NCBI GenBank assembly: GCA_021323355.1
Contig: JAJONK010000158.1
Coordinates: 1 to 6,352, forward strand
Length of the DNA stretch: 6,352 nucleotides
DNA from: Deltaproteobacteria bacterium
GTDB taxonomy: Bacteria > Desulfobacterota > Binatia > UBA9968
Direction of reading: 5' to 3'
Shown here: piece by piece, positions 1-5,974 of the stretch
Layout of the letters: each line of letters starts with the position of its first letter
Position numbering within the stretch: position 1 is the first letter of the stretch
Notes under the pieces: generated by a model
Told to the model about the DNA's origin: nothing
Seen by the model: only the letters and a program-made list of their open reading frames with translations
Databases searched by the model: none
Position numbers and translations under genes: made by a program

Positions 1-309
1 ATTAACGGTAAGACGTTGATCGTGGTGCCCTACAAGAACGCGATTAGCGGACTCAACGATACCGGCATGTATCGGCGAGGCATCACTGCCCGTGATGTCT
101 TTAATTCTTTCAAGGATGAATTCGACATCCTTTATGAAGAGTCCGACGGCGATCCCAAGATGCTAACCCTGGCGATGCATTGTCAAATGGCATTTCCGGC
201 GACTGGCAAGGTCTACGACGAGGCGATTCAATACGCTAAGTCCCACGCCGACGTTTGGTTCGCCAAACGCAATGAAATTGTCGAGTGGGTAAAGAAAAAT
301 TGCCTTTAG
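1..309 (+). CDS. Polysaccharide deacetylase family protein (PuuE-like), C-terminal fragment
   Basis: The reading frame is open from base 1, so the true start lies outside the window; 102 residues and a TAG stop are visible. The TTG at 16 is probably internal, because the frame continues upstream of it with plausible residues. The fragment resembles the end of NodB/CE4-fold deacetylases of the PuuE-like branch: a strand with VVPY near residues 8-11, a segment with F-K-D-E-F-D-I-L-Y around 37-45, then the pattern P-K-M-L-T-L-A-M-H-C with His60. This is where the family has its late Leu/His active-site motif. It ends in a helix with V-W-F-A-K-R (85-90), also typical of the family's end. Members hydrolyse C-N bonds in N-acetyl sugars or, in the PuuE branch, purine-derived amides. 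The metal-binding Asp/His motifs would be upstream and cannot be checked, so the substrate is unknown. A 144-base gap separates it from leuC. Confidence 0.75.
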   Translation: MNGKTLIVVPYKNAISGLNDTGMYRRGITARDVFNSFKDEFDILYEESDGDPKMLTLAMHCQMAFPATGKVYDEAIQYAKSHADVWFAKRNEIVEWVKKNCL

Positions 310-404
310 GTCCGTTTGTCGCCTGACCGCATCTGCTTTAACACCCGGATTATCGCTGAGTCGTAAGACCAAGAAGTGCTTATCTTTTCACTGGATTAGT
401 CCTC

Positions 405-433
405 TTGAACTCGCAGATATCGGCAGATAATAT
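405..433 (+). promoter_or_regulatory. Candidate sigma70-type promoter for leuCD
   Basis: TTGAAC at 405-410 is followed 17 bases later by TAATAT at 428-433; an overlapping GATAAT at 426-431 gives a 15-base spacing. Each hexamer matches the consensus at four or five of six positions. The site lies within the 144-base gap before leuC and would leave a very short leader, with no room for a long attenuator or T-box between it and the start codon. This is a by-eye match only. Confidence 0.3.
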
Positions 434-440
434 CCTGCGA

Positions 441-445
441 AGGAG
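441..445 (+). promoter_or_regulatory. Ribosome binding site of leuC
   Basis: AGGAG lies 8 bases before the ATG at 454. It is a near-ideal Shine-Dalgarno sequence and fixes the leuC start. Confidence 0.75.
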
Positions 446-453
446 ATTTACGA

Positions 454-1851
454 ATGAGCGGTAGAACGCTGTACGAGAAGATTTGGGATTCCCATTGCGT
501 TGGGGTTCTTCCCACTGGCCAGACCCAGCTTTTCATTGGGCTTCATTTGATCCACGAGATTACCACGGCACCTGCGTTCGATATGTTACGGGAAAAGGGC
601 ATGGACGTGGCGTTTCCAGAGCGAACTTTCGCGACAGTGGATCATATCGTTCCGACCGATGTTCGTAGCCGGCCCTTTCTTGATCGTGAAGCTGAAGAAC
701 TGACACAAGCCCTTGAAAAGAACGTCAAGCAGTTCGGTGTGGAATTCTTTGGATTGGATAGCGCCAATCAAGGAATTGTCCATGTCATCGGGCCGCAGCT
801 CGGCTTGACTCAACCGGGAATGACTTTGGCGTGCGGCGACAGCCACACCAGCACCCACGGAGCGTTCGGCACTCTGGCATTTGGAATCGGCACCAGCCAG
901 GTGCGCGACGTCTTGGCAACACAGACCTTGGCGATGGAAAAGCTCAAGGTGCGCCGCATCAATATCGATGGCGCGCTCGGTACCGGTGTTTATGCCAAAG
1001 ATGTAATTCTAAATATCATCCGGCGGCTCGGCGTTGCCGGCGGTAAAGGCTTCGCGTACGAGTATGGCGGTTCTGTTATCGACTCAATGAACATGGAAGA
1101 GCGCATGACGGTCTGCAATATGAGTATCGAAGGCGGCGCGTTGGTCGGTTACGTCAACCCGGACACAACCACATTTGAGTATCTCAAAGGCAGGCCCTAT
1201 GCGCCGGGTGGCGCTGCATTCGATCGCGCAGTCGCCTATTGGAAGTCGATCGCGTCCGATGCGCAGGCGAAATACGACGATCTCGTCAACTTTGTGGGAA
1301 AAGATATCGAACCGACCGTCACTTGGGGAATCAATCCCGGACAAGCGGTCGGCATCACCGAGAAGCTTCCGAAACCCGATGAATACTCCGATCCTGCCGG
1401 CGCGACAAAAGCTTACGAGCATATGGGATGGCAACCGGGCGCGCCGATTCTAGGCACGCCGATTGACGTGGCGTTCATCGGTTCGTGCACTAATGGCCGG
1501 CTCGCGGATCTGCGGGCAGCGGCTAAAATCGCCAAGGGAAGAAAGGTTCGATCCGGAATCCGGGCGCTGGTGGTTCCCGGTTCGGCCGAGGTCAAGAAAC
1601 TCGCCGAGAAGGAGGGGCTGCACGAGATATTTACGGAGGCGGGGTTTGAATGGCGCGAGGCTGGATGTTCCATGTGCTTGGCGATGAATCCCGATAAGCT
1701 CCATGGCAAAGAAGTCTCGGCGTCTTCATCGAATCGTAATTTCATCGGCCGTCAAGGTAGCCCGCAGGGAAGAACTCTACTGATGAGCCCAGCCATGGTC
1801 GCAGCTGCCGCGCTAAGCGGTAAGGTCGTCGACGTGCGGGATTATCAATAA
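454..1851 (+). CDS. leuC: 3-isopropylmalate dehydratase large subunit
   Basis: This is the catalytic, iron-sulfur subunit of isopropylmalate isomerase. With LeuD it converts 2-isopropylmalate to 3-isopropylmalate in the cytoplasm, the second step of leucine synthesis from 2-ketoisovalerate. The 465 residues match the usual length (E. coli about 466). Family motifs run in order: an N-terminal GQTQLFIGLHLIHE segment, CGDSHTSTHGAFG in the first third, MEERMTVCNM in the middle, GSCTNGR with Cys345, and GCSMCLAMNPDKL with Cys405 and Cys408. The three cysteines have the spacing of the [4Fe-4S] ligands. Features such as GIGTSQVRDVLA and GVYAKDVIL recall the cyanobacterial-like subtype rather than E. 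coli (from memory, not aligned). The ATG has a strong upstream AGGAG. leuD follows after 9 bases, so the two are surely co-transcribed. Homoaconitase or citraconate-type substrates are less likely given the length and close match to LeuC, but cannot be excluded from sequence alone. Confidence 0.97.
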   Translation: MSGRTLYEKIWDSHCVGVLPTGQTQLFIGLHLIHEITTAPAFDMLREKGMDVAFPERTFATVDHIVPTDVRSRPFLDREAEELTQALEKNVKQFGVEFFGLDSANQGIVHVIGPQLGLTQPGMTLACGDSHTSTHGAFGTLAFGIGTSQVRDVLATQTLAMEKLKVRRINIDGALGTGVYAKDVILNIIRRLGVAGGKGFAYEYGGSVIDSMNMEERMTVCNMSIEGGALVGYVNPDTTTFEYLKGRPYAPGGAAFDRAVAYWKSIASDAQAKYDDLVNFVGKDIEPTVTWGINPGQAVGITEKLPKPDEYSDPAGATKAYEHMGWQPGAPILGTPIDVAFIGSCTNGRLADLRAAAKIAKGRKVRSGIRALVVPGSAEVKKLAEKEGLHEIFTEAGFEWREAGCSMCLAMNPDKLHGKEVSASSSNRNFIGRQGSPQGRTLLMSPAMVAAAALSGKVVDVRDYQ

Positions 1852-1860
1852 GAGGAGACC

Positions 1861-2475
1861 ATGAGCGAAATCGTGAAAATCACCAACGTAGAAGGCAGGG
1901 CGGTGCCGATCCGCGGCAACGATATCGATACCGATCGAATCATTCCGGCGCGTTATCTGAAAGAAGTTACCTTTGCGCGCATGGGTGAATATCCATTCTT
2001 CGACGAACGCTTTGATGCGTCAGGCAATTCGAAGCCTCACCCGCTCAATGATCCCAAATACAAAGGGGCATCTTTGCTCTTCGTTAATAAAAACTTTGGT
2101 TGCGGCTCATCGCGCGAACATGCGCCACAGGCCCTGTATCGATGGGGAATCAATGCCATCGTCGGCGAATCCTTTGCGGCTATTTTTGCCGGGAACTGCA
2201 CGATAATGGGGGTGCCGACAGTAACTGCTAGTGCTGGGGATATCGAAAAATTGATGCGAGCCGTCGAGAACGATCCAAGAACTACGTTTAGCTTGGATCT
2301 CCAAGCAAAGACTATCTCTTTTGGCGAGCACAAAATCGGGGTTGATTTACCGGATACCTACCGCAGCGCACTGACCAGCGGATCCTGGGATTCCACAGCA
2401 ATGCTTCGAGCTAACCTGAGCGAGGTAAAGAAAACCGCAACGAAGCTTCCGTACATGAACAAGTTTGCCGGTTAA
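1861..2475 (+). CDS. leuD: 3-isopropylmalate dehydratase small subunit
   Basis: This is the small swivel-domain subunit that pairs with LeuC; it supplies substrate-recognition residues and forms the heterodimer active in leucine synthesis. It has 204 residues, normal for the bacterial LeuD type (about 200). Visible motifs are GNDIDTDRIIPARYLK (19-34), the hallmark NFGCGSSREHAPQAL (78-92), and VGESFAAIFAGNC (101-113). The tail carries GSWDST and KLPYMN, as recalled for cyanobacterial and related LeuD proteins; E. coli LeuD ends differently. GAGGAG at 1852-1857 precedes the ATG with tight spacing, and leuC ends only 9 bases upstream, so the start is well supported. leuB (isopropylmalate dehydrogenase), the usual next gene in many operons, does not follow; an unrelated zinc-ribbon gene does, after 161 bases. 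Confidence 0.96.
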   Translation: MSEIVKITNVEGRAVPIRGNDIDTDRIIPARYLKEVTFARMGEYPFFDERFDASGNSKPHPLNDPKYKGASLLFVNKNFGCGSSREHAPQALYRWGINAIVGESFAAIFAGNCTIMGVPTVTASAGDIEKLMRAVENDPRTTFSLDLQAKTISFGEHKIGVDLPDTYRSALTSGSWDSTAMLRANLSEVKKTATKLPYMNKFAG

Positions 2476-2595
2476 TCATTATCGGTCGTCCAAGCTCCAT
2501 GTATTGGGGATCGCGTTGAGCGCCACCGCATAGTTTCTGCACCGTGCATCCGACTGGGCAGGTCAAGAAGTTTTTACCTCGCAATCTTCTGAAGC

Positions 2596-2623
2596 AGTTA
2601 TGAGATTAAAGTTATGAGATTAA
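2596..2623 (+). repeat. Perfect 14-bp tandem duplication before the zinc-ribbon gene
   Basis: The unit agttatgagattaa occurs twice head to tail, at 2596-2609 and 2610-2623, without a mismatch. The second copy ends 2 bases before the AGGAGG ribosome binding site at 2626-2631, so the repeat would lie in the 5' leader or promoter. It could be a recent slippage duplication or a pair of binding sites one and a third helical turns apart. The sequence alone does not say which. Confidence 0.9.
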
Positions 2624-2625
2624 GT

Positions 2626-2631
2626 AGGAGG
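2626..2631 (+). promoter_or_regulatory. Ribosome binding site of the zinc-ribbon gene
   Basis: AGGAGG is a full-strength Shine-Dalgarno sequence 5 bases before the ATG at 2637. It predicts efficient translation and supports that start. Confidence 0.75.
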
Positions 2632-2636
2632 ACGAC

Positions 2637-2942
2637 ATGGCTGATAAATGGGACGAACGGAAGAAGGCGCAGGAAGACGAGTATTTTGTAAAAAAAGAGC
2701 GGGAGCTTCTCGCGAAACTCAAGGCAACACAGGAGGCAGAGAATAAAGCGGCCGGCAAGAACGTTGCGCACATGACATGCCCCAAGTGCGGCCAACCGCT
2801 AAAGGCCAGGAGCTTCCAAAAGATCGAGATCGACCAATGCACCGGATGTAATGGCATTTGGCTGGACCCGGGTGAAATAGAACAGGTCGCGGGAAAGGAA
2901 AATGATAGCTGGCTCGGCAGATTTTGGCAGAAGAACGGTTGA
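2637..2942 (+). CDS. TFIIB-type zinc-ribbon domain protein
   Basis: A 101-residue soluble protein with two parts. Residues 1-42 are highly charged (many Lys/Glu, starting MADKWDERKKAQEDEYF) and probably form a long helix. Residues 46-85 form a zinc ribbon with Cys48-P-K-Cys51 and Cys68-T-G-Cys71, then NGIWLDPGEIEQV, which is the signature of the zf-TFIIB (PF13453) family. All four zinc ligands are present. The C-terminus (W92, F96, W97) is short and aromatic. There is no signal peptide or membrane segment, so it should be cytoplasmic. The family is widespread in bacteria and mostly of unknown function; a nucleic-acid or protein-binding role is only inferred from the fold. It lies 161 bases after leuD and 69 bases before a methyltransferase gene on the same strand. 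It may share a transcript with the latter, though nothing shows a functional link. Confidence 0.88.
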   Translation: MADKWDERKKAQEDEYFVKKERELLAKLKATQEAENKAAGKNVAHMTCPKCGQPLKARSFQKIEIDQCTGCNGIWLDPGEIEQVAGKENDSWLGRFWQKNG

Positions 2943-2959
2943 CCGTTGTTGGCGCTCCG

Positions 2960-2988
2960 TTGACAGTTGGTTAGGTATGGGAGATATC
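2960..2988 (+). promoter_or_regulatory. Weak candidate promoter before the exported methyltransferase gene
   Basis: A perfect TTGACA lies at 2960-2965 in the 69-base gap. Seventeen bases further is GATATC (2983-2988), which matches TATAAT at only three positions. The -35 element is good but the -10 element is poor, so the gene may instead be read through from the zinc-ribbon gene. Confidence 0.22.
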
Positions 2989-3011
2989 GAGAAACATCGT
3001 GAAAGGCAGCA

Positions 3012-3596
3012 ATGAACAAAAATACCCGGATTAATTCTATAGCTCTCGCCCTTCTGTTAATCGCGACAGCGGTCTTCAACCTTGGTGTAGCGCAATCGCA
3101 GGAAGGCAAAATTGTCCCCTACGTTCCGACGCCGCAGGAGGTGGTCGATCGGATGCTCGAGTTGGCCCAGGTGAAAAAGGGCGATGTGGTGTATGATCTC
3201 GGGTCCGGCGATGGGAGAATCGTCGTCGCTGCCGCAAAGAAGTACGGTGTCAGAGCGATCGGTTTCGAGATCGATCCGGAACGAATCAAGGAGTCCACGG
3301 AAAATATCAACAAGGCCGGGGTTGGACATTTGGTGGAAATTCGCCAACAAGACATCAGAACTGTGGACCTGGCACCAGCATCGGTGCTGACGATGTATCT
3401 ATTGCCCGAGGTTAATCTCTTGATCCGGCCAAACATTTGGAAGCAAATGAAACCTGGTTCCCGGATTGTCTCTCACGACTTCGATATGGGCGACTGGAAA
3501 CCGCTCAAAACGGAGAATATGAAAGATTCTTCGAACTGGGATCACACCCTTTACCTGTGGCATGTCCAGGACGCGCAAAAGCGACCAGGGCGATAG
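3012..3596 (+). CDS. Exported class I SAM-dependent methyltransferase-like protein
   Basis: The 194-residue product begins with a Sec-type signal peptide: Lys/Arg at 3-6, a hydrophobic core of about residues 8-25, and a likely cleavage after GVA (25-27). The mature part opens with VPYVPTPQEVVDRML. It continues with a Rossmann-type methyltransferase core: motif I DLGSGDG at 62-68, an acidic strand end GFEID at 84-88 that would bind the SAM ribose, and QQDI near 112-115. The late segment SHDFDMGDWKP (154-164) recurs, as I recall, in a family of small exported methyltransferase-like proteins. At under 170 mature residues it is close to the minimal fold with no extra substrate domain. The target is unknown. 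SAM is not expected in the periplasm, so either the N-terminus is a membrane anchor facing the cytoplasm or the protein does something else there. AAAGG at 3002-3006 supports the ATG. The preceding zinc-ribbon gene ends 69 bases upstream. Confidence 0.87.
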   Translation: MNKNTRINSIALALLLIATAVFNLGVAQSQEGKIVPYVPTPQEVVDRMLELAQVKKGDVVYDLGSGDGRIVVAAAKKYGVRAIGFEIDPERIKESTENINKAGVGHLVEIRQQDIRTVDLAPASVLTMYLLPEVNLLIRPNIWKQMKPGSRIVSHDFDMGDWKPLKTENMKDSSNWDHTLYLWHVQDAQKRPGR

Positions 3597-3874
3597 CTGA
3601 TCTGCCGACAATTTGCGAATGGCCGATCGGTGTCCCTCTTGTGTTCTGCTTATGAACTTGCACACGGATTACTGCTCCAGGCGATGGCCCTGGATGGTCT
3701 ACTACAGGAAATCATCAAGGAAACGGTTAAAACTCACATTAAACCGATATGATCCGACCCAACCCTGCGACTTAACTCTAGCGGCAGGATCGTCCGTGCG
3801 CTGGCCGCGAGCCTGCATCTTTTAATCAAACGATTGGTGCAGGTCGGCTTTTGATGGAGTTCATATTCTGCAAT
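3597..3874. other. Non-coding gap before the liv-type operon
   Basis: No convincing gene is seen on either strand. A 70-codon frame at 3613-3825 starts with TTG, lacks a ribosome binding site and has an unprotein-like composition. The region has an 8-bp palindrome, CCGATCGG, at 3623-3630 and a weak 5-bp hairpin (CCAGG/CCTGG, 3677-3693) without a T-run. A TATGAT at 3748-3753 could be a -10 element but has no good -35 partner. The operon's promoter presumably lies here. Confidence 0.5.
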
Positions 3875-3880
3875 AGGTGA
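3875..3880 (+). promoter_or_regulatory. Ribosome binding site deciding the GTG start of the binding-protein gene
   Basis: AGGTGA lies 5 bases before the GTG at 3886 and overlaps the alternative GTG at 3877. The alternative start has no Shine-Dalgarno sequence of its own (preceding bases are tctgcaatag). This favours 3886, which gives the compact signal peptide start M-K-L-K-H. Confidence 0.5.
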
Positions 3881-3885
3881 CCTCC

Positions 3886-5037
3886 GTGAAATTAAAACAC
3901 GCTGTACTTACGGCGATTGCAGCAGCCTTTTTGCTCTGCCCTGTCGTTGGGGCGGCGCAGATCAAAATAGGGGTTGCCGCCGCCTTGACCGGCAACGCTG
4001 CGCAATATGGTGTGCCGATCCGGAAAGGCTTTGAGTTGGCCGTTCGAGAAATCAATGGCAGCGGCGGCGCCGGTGGGACCCGATTGGAATTGGTCATTGA
4101 AGATGAGCAGGGCAAAAAGGAAGAGGCTATCAATAGTTTTAGGAAGCTTATCTTTCAGGAGAAAGTGCTGATGTTGTTTGGGCCGACGCTGTCTAATTCA
4201 GCGCAGGCATCGGACCCGGTTGCGCAAGCGGCTAAAACGGTCGTTTTCGGGACTTCGAATACCGCTGACGGAATCACTTCGATTGGCGATTATGTGTTTC
4301 GTAATTCGGTTACCGAGCGGGATATTTTGCCAGTAACGCTTCAAAGCGCTGCGCAAAAAACCGGCTTAAAAAGAGTCGCAGTGCTCTACGGTAATGACGA
4401 TATCTTTACCAAGAGCGGTTATGATAACTTCAAGAAAGCTCTGCAGGACTTGAAGATCCCGGTTACCGCAACGGAGACTTTCGCAAAAGGTGATGTCGGT
4501 TTTAAGCCGCAATTGACCAATATCAAAGCCGGCAATCCTGACGCGATTGTGCTTTCCGCTTTGGTCGCTGAAGGCGCCCCGATCATGGTACAGGCGCGTC
4601 AATTGGGCATTGACCTGCCCTTCATCGGCGGCAATGGGATGAACTCTCCGAGAATATTTGAGCTTGCTAAAAACAGCTCTGACAATTTGTGGGTTGGCAG
4701 CCCCTGGTCGGTGGAAAGTCCGACCCCAGAAAACAAACAATTTATAGCAGCGTACCAAAAAGTTTATCGGGAGATGCCCGACCAGTTTGCCGCCCAGGCG
4801 TATGATGCTATGTACATTGCGGCGCAAGCTTTAAAGAAGATTAAATTAATGGGTAAGCTGGAGGAGGATCGCAAAGCAGTGCGCGATGCTCTTCCGGCAA
4901 CGCAGTGGACCGGCGCCACCGGGCCGTTTAGATTTCGCCAGGTTACCGGCCGCGACGGCAAGCCCGCCGGCTACGACGCGGTACAAACCGCCATTGTCAT
5001 GATGACCAAAGGCAACCGGTACGTGATCCAAAAATAG
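3886..5037 (+). CDS. Branched-chain amino acid-type ABC transporter substrate-binding protein
   Basis: This is the periplasmic receptor of a HAAT/Liv-family importer; it captures the solute and delivers it to the LivH/LivM permeases encoded next. From the preferred GTG start it has 383 residues, normal for LivK-like proteins (386 from the GTG at 3877). Residues 1-24 form a signal peptide (KLKH, hydrophobic core, cleavage after VGAA). The lone Cys18 sits in FLLC, which is not a lipobox, so the protein should be free in the periplasm. The mature part starts QIKIGVAAALTG and contains KGFELAVREIN (47-57), the strand-loop GPTLSNSAQA (99-108) and VFGTSNT (120-126). The last two correspond to ligand-contact loops for the alpha-amino/carboxylate group. 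The second lobe has RVAVLYGNDD and DAIVLSAL. The C-terminal GATGPFRF (343-350) is a family hallmark. The ligand could be leucine-like, but family members also bind amides, urea or aromatic acids, so no symbol is given. The permease gene begins 3 bases after the stop. Confidence 0.93.
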   Translation: MKLKHAVLTAIAAAFLLCPVVGAAQIKIGVAAALTGNAAQYGVPIRKGFELAVREINGSGGAGGTRLELVIEDEQGKKEEAINSFRKLIFQEKVLMLFGPTLSNSAQASDPVAQAAKTVVFGTSNTADGITSIGDYVFRNSVTERDILPVTLQSAAQKTGLKRVAVLYGNDDIFTKSGYDNFKKALQDLKIPVTATETFAKGDVGFKPQLTNIKAGNPDAIVLSALVAEGAPIMVQARQLGIDLPFIGGNGMNSPRIFELAKNSSDNLWVGSPWSVESPTPENKQFIAAYQKVYREMPDQFAAQAYDAMYIAAQALKKIKLMGKLEEDRKAVRDALPATQWTGATGPFRFRQVTGRDGKPAGYDAVQTAIVMMTKGNRYVIQK

Positions 5038-5040
5038 ACG

Positions 5041-5922
5041 ATGCTCGCGCAGCAGTTCATCAATGCTGTTTCCCTGGGTGGAGTCTATGCGCTATTTGCG
5101 CTGGGGTTTACATTGGTGTTCGGCGTATTGGGAGTGGTGAATCTGGCCCATGGCGCGGTATTCATGCTCGGCGCGTATTCTGCTTTGCAAGCAGTCGTGC
5201 TTTTAGAGCTGCCACTGCCCGCAGCCATCCTGATTGCGATGCTGATTACGGGCGCTAGCGGTTGGCTTCTCGACAAGCTGATCTTCGCGCCATTGCGGGC
5301 GCGTCAGGCACCGCACCTGGCGCCGATGATTGCAACCATCGGTTTTGCTATCGCGCTAAATAGCGCCATCGAGGGTTATTTTGGCGCGCAAAACTTGCGC
5401 TTTCCGCTTGAGACATTGCCGGTCCAGACGTTGAGCATACCCGGCGCGCAAATCACTTGGCTGGAACTGGAAATAGTTGTCTTGGCCTTTGTCCTCATGG
5501 GTGTATTACTCTGGGGGCTGCGGCGGACTCGCATTGGTTGCGCGGTGCGTGGCTTGGCGGAATCTCCTAGAGCGGCCGCATTCCTAGGCATCAACGTTGA
5601 GGGGGTGTTTCGGCTCACATCGGTGATCGCGGCGCTGCTCGGCGGCGCCGCCGGCGTTCTGATCGCCTTATACACTAACGCTGTGTTCCCTTCGATGGGC
5701 CAGCCCATACTGCATAAGGGAATCGCAGTTGTGATTCTCGGTGGAATGGGCGACGTGCGGGGCGCTTTATTGGGCGGTTTTTTTCTTGGATTTGCGGAGG
5801 TCTTTTCAGTCGCCTACGTTGGCTCGAGCATGCGTGATGCCGTCGCCTTCGGTCTGCTATTCGCCATTCTGCTGCTTCGGCCTCATGGTCTGTTCGGAAC
5901 TGCCGCCCAGCGCCACGCATAA
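5041..5922 (+). CDS. Branched-chain amino acid-type ABC transporter permease (LivH family)
   Basis: This 293-residue, highly hydrophobic inner-membrane protein is one of the two transmembrane subunits of the importer. The length matches LivH (about 290-310). Family features are GGVYALFALGFTLVFGVLGVVNLAHG (13-38), where the NLAHG loop follows the first helices, and the cytoplasmic ATPase-coupling segment RTRIGCAVRGLAESPRAAAFLGI (162-184). The closing motif VILGGMGDVRGALLGGFFLGFAE (231-253) is followed by a last helix and LRPHGLFG. About eight membrane segments can be traced by hydrophobicity. The ATG is 3 bases after the binding-protein stop and has no clear Shine-Dalgarno sequence of its own, so translation is probably coupled to that gene. 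A partner LivM-type permease follows after 52 bases. The transported solute cannot be inferred from the permease. Confidence 0.94.
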   Translation: MLAQQFINAVSLGGVYALFALGFTLVFGVLGVVNLAHGAVFMLGAYSALQAVVLLELPLPAAILIAMLITGASGWLLDKLIFAPLRARQAPHLAPMIATIGFAIALNSAIEGYFGAQNLRFPLETLPVQTLSIPGAQITWLELEIVVLAFVLMGVLLWGLRRTRIGCAVRGLAESPRAAAFLGINVEGVFRLTSVIAALLGGAAGVLIALYTNAVFPSMGQPILHKGIAVVILGGMGDVRGALLGGFFLGFAEVFSVAYVGSSMRDAVAFGLLFAILLLRPHGLFGTAAQRHA

Positions 5923-5974
5923 CAACCTTTAAACGCTTGATCACTCTCCCTGAGAGAACCGCAAACACCGGAGC

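Noticed and set aside
310..453. Leucine attenuator, T-box or leader peptide upstream of leuC
   Set aside because: No run of leucine codons in a short frame, no strong paired hairpins and no T-box-like core were seen.
1084..1434. 116-codon frame on the - strand within leuC, and other long antisense frames in leuC, leuD and the transporter genes
   Set aside because: They are shadows of well-supported genes on the + strand, with no ribosome binding sites or recognisable domains.
3623..3630. 8-bp palindrome CCGATCGG as an operator
   Set aside because: Too short, with no flanking symmetry or second copy seen; expected by chance at this composition.
3677..3693. Hairpin CCAGG/CCTGG as a terminator after the methyltransferase gene
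   Set aside because: Only a 5-bp stem with a 7-base loop and no downstream T-run.
3748..3753. TATGAT as the -10 element of the transporter operon
   Set aside because: No acceptable -35 hexamer 15-19 bases upstream, and it lies over 120 bases from the start codon; not strong enough to list as a promoter.
3613..3825. 70-codon + frame in the gap before the binding-protein gene, with a CPSC near its start
   Set aside because: TTG start, no ribosome binding site, only one CxxC pair, and a composition rich in Arg/Cys/Trp unlike a real protein. It is probably random open frame.
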